DNA of 64,000 nucleotides. It comes from CAYRTV01 sp964505785. GTDB lineage: Bacteria; Acidobacteriota; Aminicenantia; Aminicenantales; Aminicenantaceae. Positions 63,142-64,000 of the stretch are shown here, piece after piece; the stretch's first letter is position 1, and each line of letters starts with the position of its first letter. Location: positions 1 to 64,000 of the forward strand of contig CAZDJZ010000013.1 of NCBI GenBank assembly GCA_964505785.1, in the 5' to 3' direction. The position numbers and the translations under genes were made by a program. The notes under the pieces were generated by a model. It searched no databases, had not been told where the DNA came from, and worked only from the letters and a program-made list of their open reading frames with translations.

Positions 63142-64000
63142 ATGAAAAATGTTTCGATTCTCGGTTCGACAGGCTCCATAGGACGGAACACGTTAAAGGT
63201 CATCTCCAGATTGTCCGGCCGGTTTAAAGTAACAGGGCTTTCGGCCGGAACCAACCTTGAACTTTTTATTAAACAAATAGAAATGCATAAACCCGGAATT
63301 GTTTCAGTAAAAAATAAAAATGATGCGGAAATATTGCGCAGCCGCTTCAGGGGAAACGGTTTGCAAATCACATATGGAGCTGAGGGAAATGAAGAAGTTG
63401 CCGGCTTTTCAAGCAATGACATCATTGTTTTGGCCATTACGGGAATAAGCGGCTTAAGGCCGACCATGACAGCGGTGAAAACCGGAAAAAGAGTGGCATT
63501 GGCCAATAAAGAAGCGATGGTGACAGCCGGCGCCCTGCTTCGAAAATCCGCGGAAGAAACAGGTGCGGAAATCATTCCGGTCGACAGCGAACACAGCGGG
63601 ATCTTCCAGTGTATCCGGAAAGAAAAGAATGCAGATGTTAACCGGGTTATTTTGACGGCATCCGGCGGCCCGTTTTTTGAGATGAGGATGGATGAAATCA
63701 AGAATCAAAGCGTAAAAAATGCATTGAATCATCCCCGGTGGAAAATGGGAAGAAAAATTTCAATCGATTCCGCTACTATGATGAATAAGGGATTGGAAAT
63801 CATCGAAGCCAAATGGCTTTTTGATTTAAATCCTGACCAACTGGATATTCTTATCCATCCGCAAAGTATTATTCATGCGTTGGTGGAAATGAACGACGGA
63901 TCGGTTTTAGCCCAGCTGAGCCGGACGGATATGAAAATTCCCATCCAATATGCGCTGACCTACCCGGAAAGAACTCCATCCACGCTCCCGTATTTGGATT
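63142..64000 (+). CDS. dxr: 1-deoxy-D-xylulose 5-phosphate reductoisomerase, 3' end beyond window
   Basis: An open frame from ATG 63142 continues to the window edge (286 codons). It starts MKNVSILGSTGSIGRNTLKV (NADPH-binding motif), then has RVALANKEAMVTAG, PVDSEHSGIFQCI, ILTASGGPFF, the SIDSATMMNKGLEIIEAKWLF segment and IHPQSIIHALVEM. All are standard for Dxr, the second step of the MEP isoprenoid pathway. It supplies precursors for uppS in the same operon. It is truncated only by the window. Confidence 0.97.
   Translation, partial: MKNVSILGSTGSIGRNTLKVISRLSGRFKVTGLSAGTNLELFIKQIEMHKPGIVSVKNKNDAEILRSRFRGNGLQITYGAEGNEEVAGFSSNDIIVLAITGISGLRPTMTAVKTGKRVALANKEAMVTAGALLRKSAEETGAEIIPVDSEHSGIFQCIRKEKNADVNRVILTASGGPFFEMRMDEIKNQSVKNALNHPRWKMGRKISIDSATMMNKGLEIIEAKWLFDLNPDQLDILIHPQSIIHALVEMNDGSVLAQLSRTDMKIPIQYALTYPERTPSTLPYLD

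Noticed and set aside
1..64000. CRISPR array
   Set aside because: The tandem arrays have 7- or 9-10-bp units without unique spacers of 30-40 bp, and no cas genes are present.

Overview
The window is about 64 kb of bacterial chromosome from a Gram-negative-type organism. It has several efflux and secretion systems, PBP1A, a DegQ-type periplasmic protease and the uppS-cdsA-dxr block. There is no phage, plasmid or CRISPR locus. Moderate GC content, a large secreted S9 peptidase, a FecR-domain protein with an F-x-x-W-x-x-x-R-type tail, hydrogenase maturation genes and very repeat-rich intergenic spaces suggest an uncultured Acidobacteriota-like lineage. 'Candidatus Aminicenantes' is my best guess, from remembered gene content only, at about 50% confidence.

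Layout: 1-52 is the 5' part of a tRNA-Gln. 550-6030 runs flippase-like protein, nrdR, hsp20, lon, thiL (+). 6027-8365 is dapF and a DegQ/HtrA protease (-). 9328-12491 is tmk and PBP1A (+). 12513-15381 has a FecR-domain protein and a sodium:solute symporter (-). 15503-17011 is a B12-binding radical SAM protein (+). 17054-20542 is SMC (-). 20668-20740 is tRNA-Thr. 20748-22899 is a broken membrane sulfatase gene (-). 22933-26844 is HrpA helicase (+). 27779-31747 has an S9 peptidase and an unknown membrane protein (-). 32160-32993 is a secreted protein (+). 33339-42269 is a two-permease RND efflux operon with an EamA transporter (-). 42725-46806 is a metallophosphoesterase/esterase/ABC exporter operon (-). 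46983-47867 is a secreted protein (+). 47976-48050 is tRNA-His. 48370-54451 is the classic phoH-pgpH-ybeY-corC-era cluster (-). 54651-56761 has a sulfotransferase-like protein, a small RHH-like protein and UDP-glucose dehydrogenase (+). 57210-61343 is hypC-hypD-hypE plus a polyprenyl-phosphate sugar transferase (-). 61499-64000 is uppS, cdsA and a truncated dxr (+).

The most unusual feature is the intergenic DNA. (1) A roughly 260-bp mobile-element-like repeat has terminal inverted repeats around CCTGAATTATTCA, enclosing two long hairpins. There are four full copies (9018-9276, 21461-21720, 56950-57211, 59729-59988), one internally deleted copy (13482-13561) and several end remnants. One copy splits the sulfatase gene cleanly, and removing it restores the reading frame. 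Another sits inside the hyp operon. Stem sequences differ between copies yet still pair. (2) A composite intergenic block is built of heptamer modules in fixed order, and two of its modules are expanded elsewhere into perfectly phased heptamer arrays (17 units at 8515-8633, 13 units at 33174-33264). (3) Short palindromes with shared ends (GATCC...GGATGACAT) and interchangeable stems occur in most large gaps. Many repeat blocks begin exactly at, or supply, the stop codon of the neighbouring gene.

Most genes are housekeeping: proteolysis, cell-wall and isoprenoid synthesis, ribosome and rRNA maturation, chromosome segregation and NiFe-hydrogenase maturation. Accessory functions are extracellular polysaccharide and sulfate-ester metabolism, efflux and secreted hydrolases.
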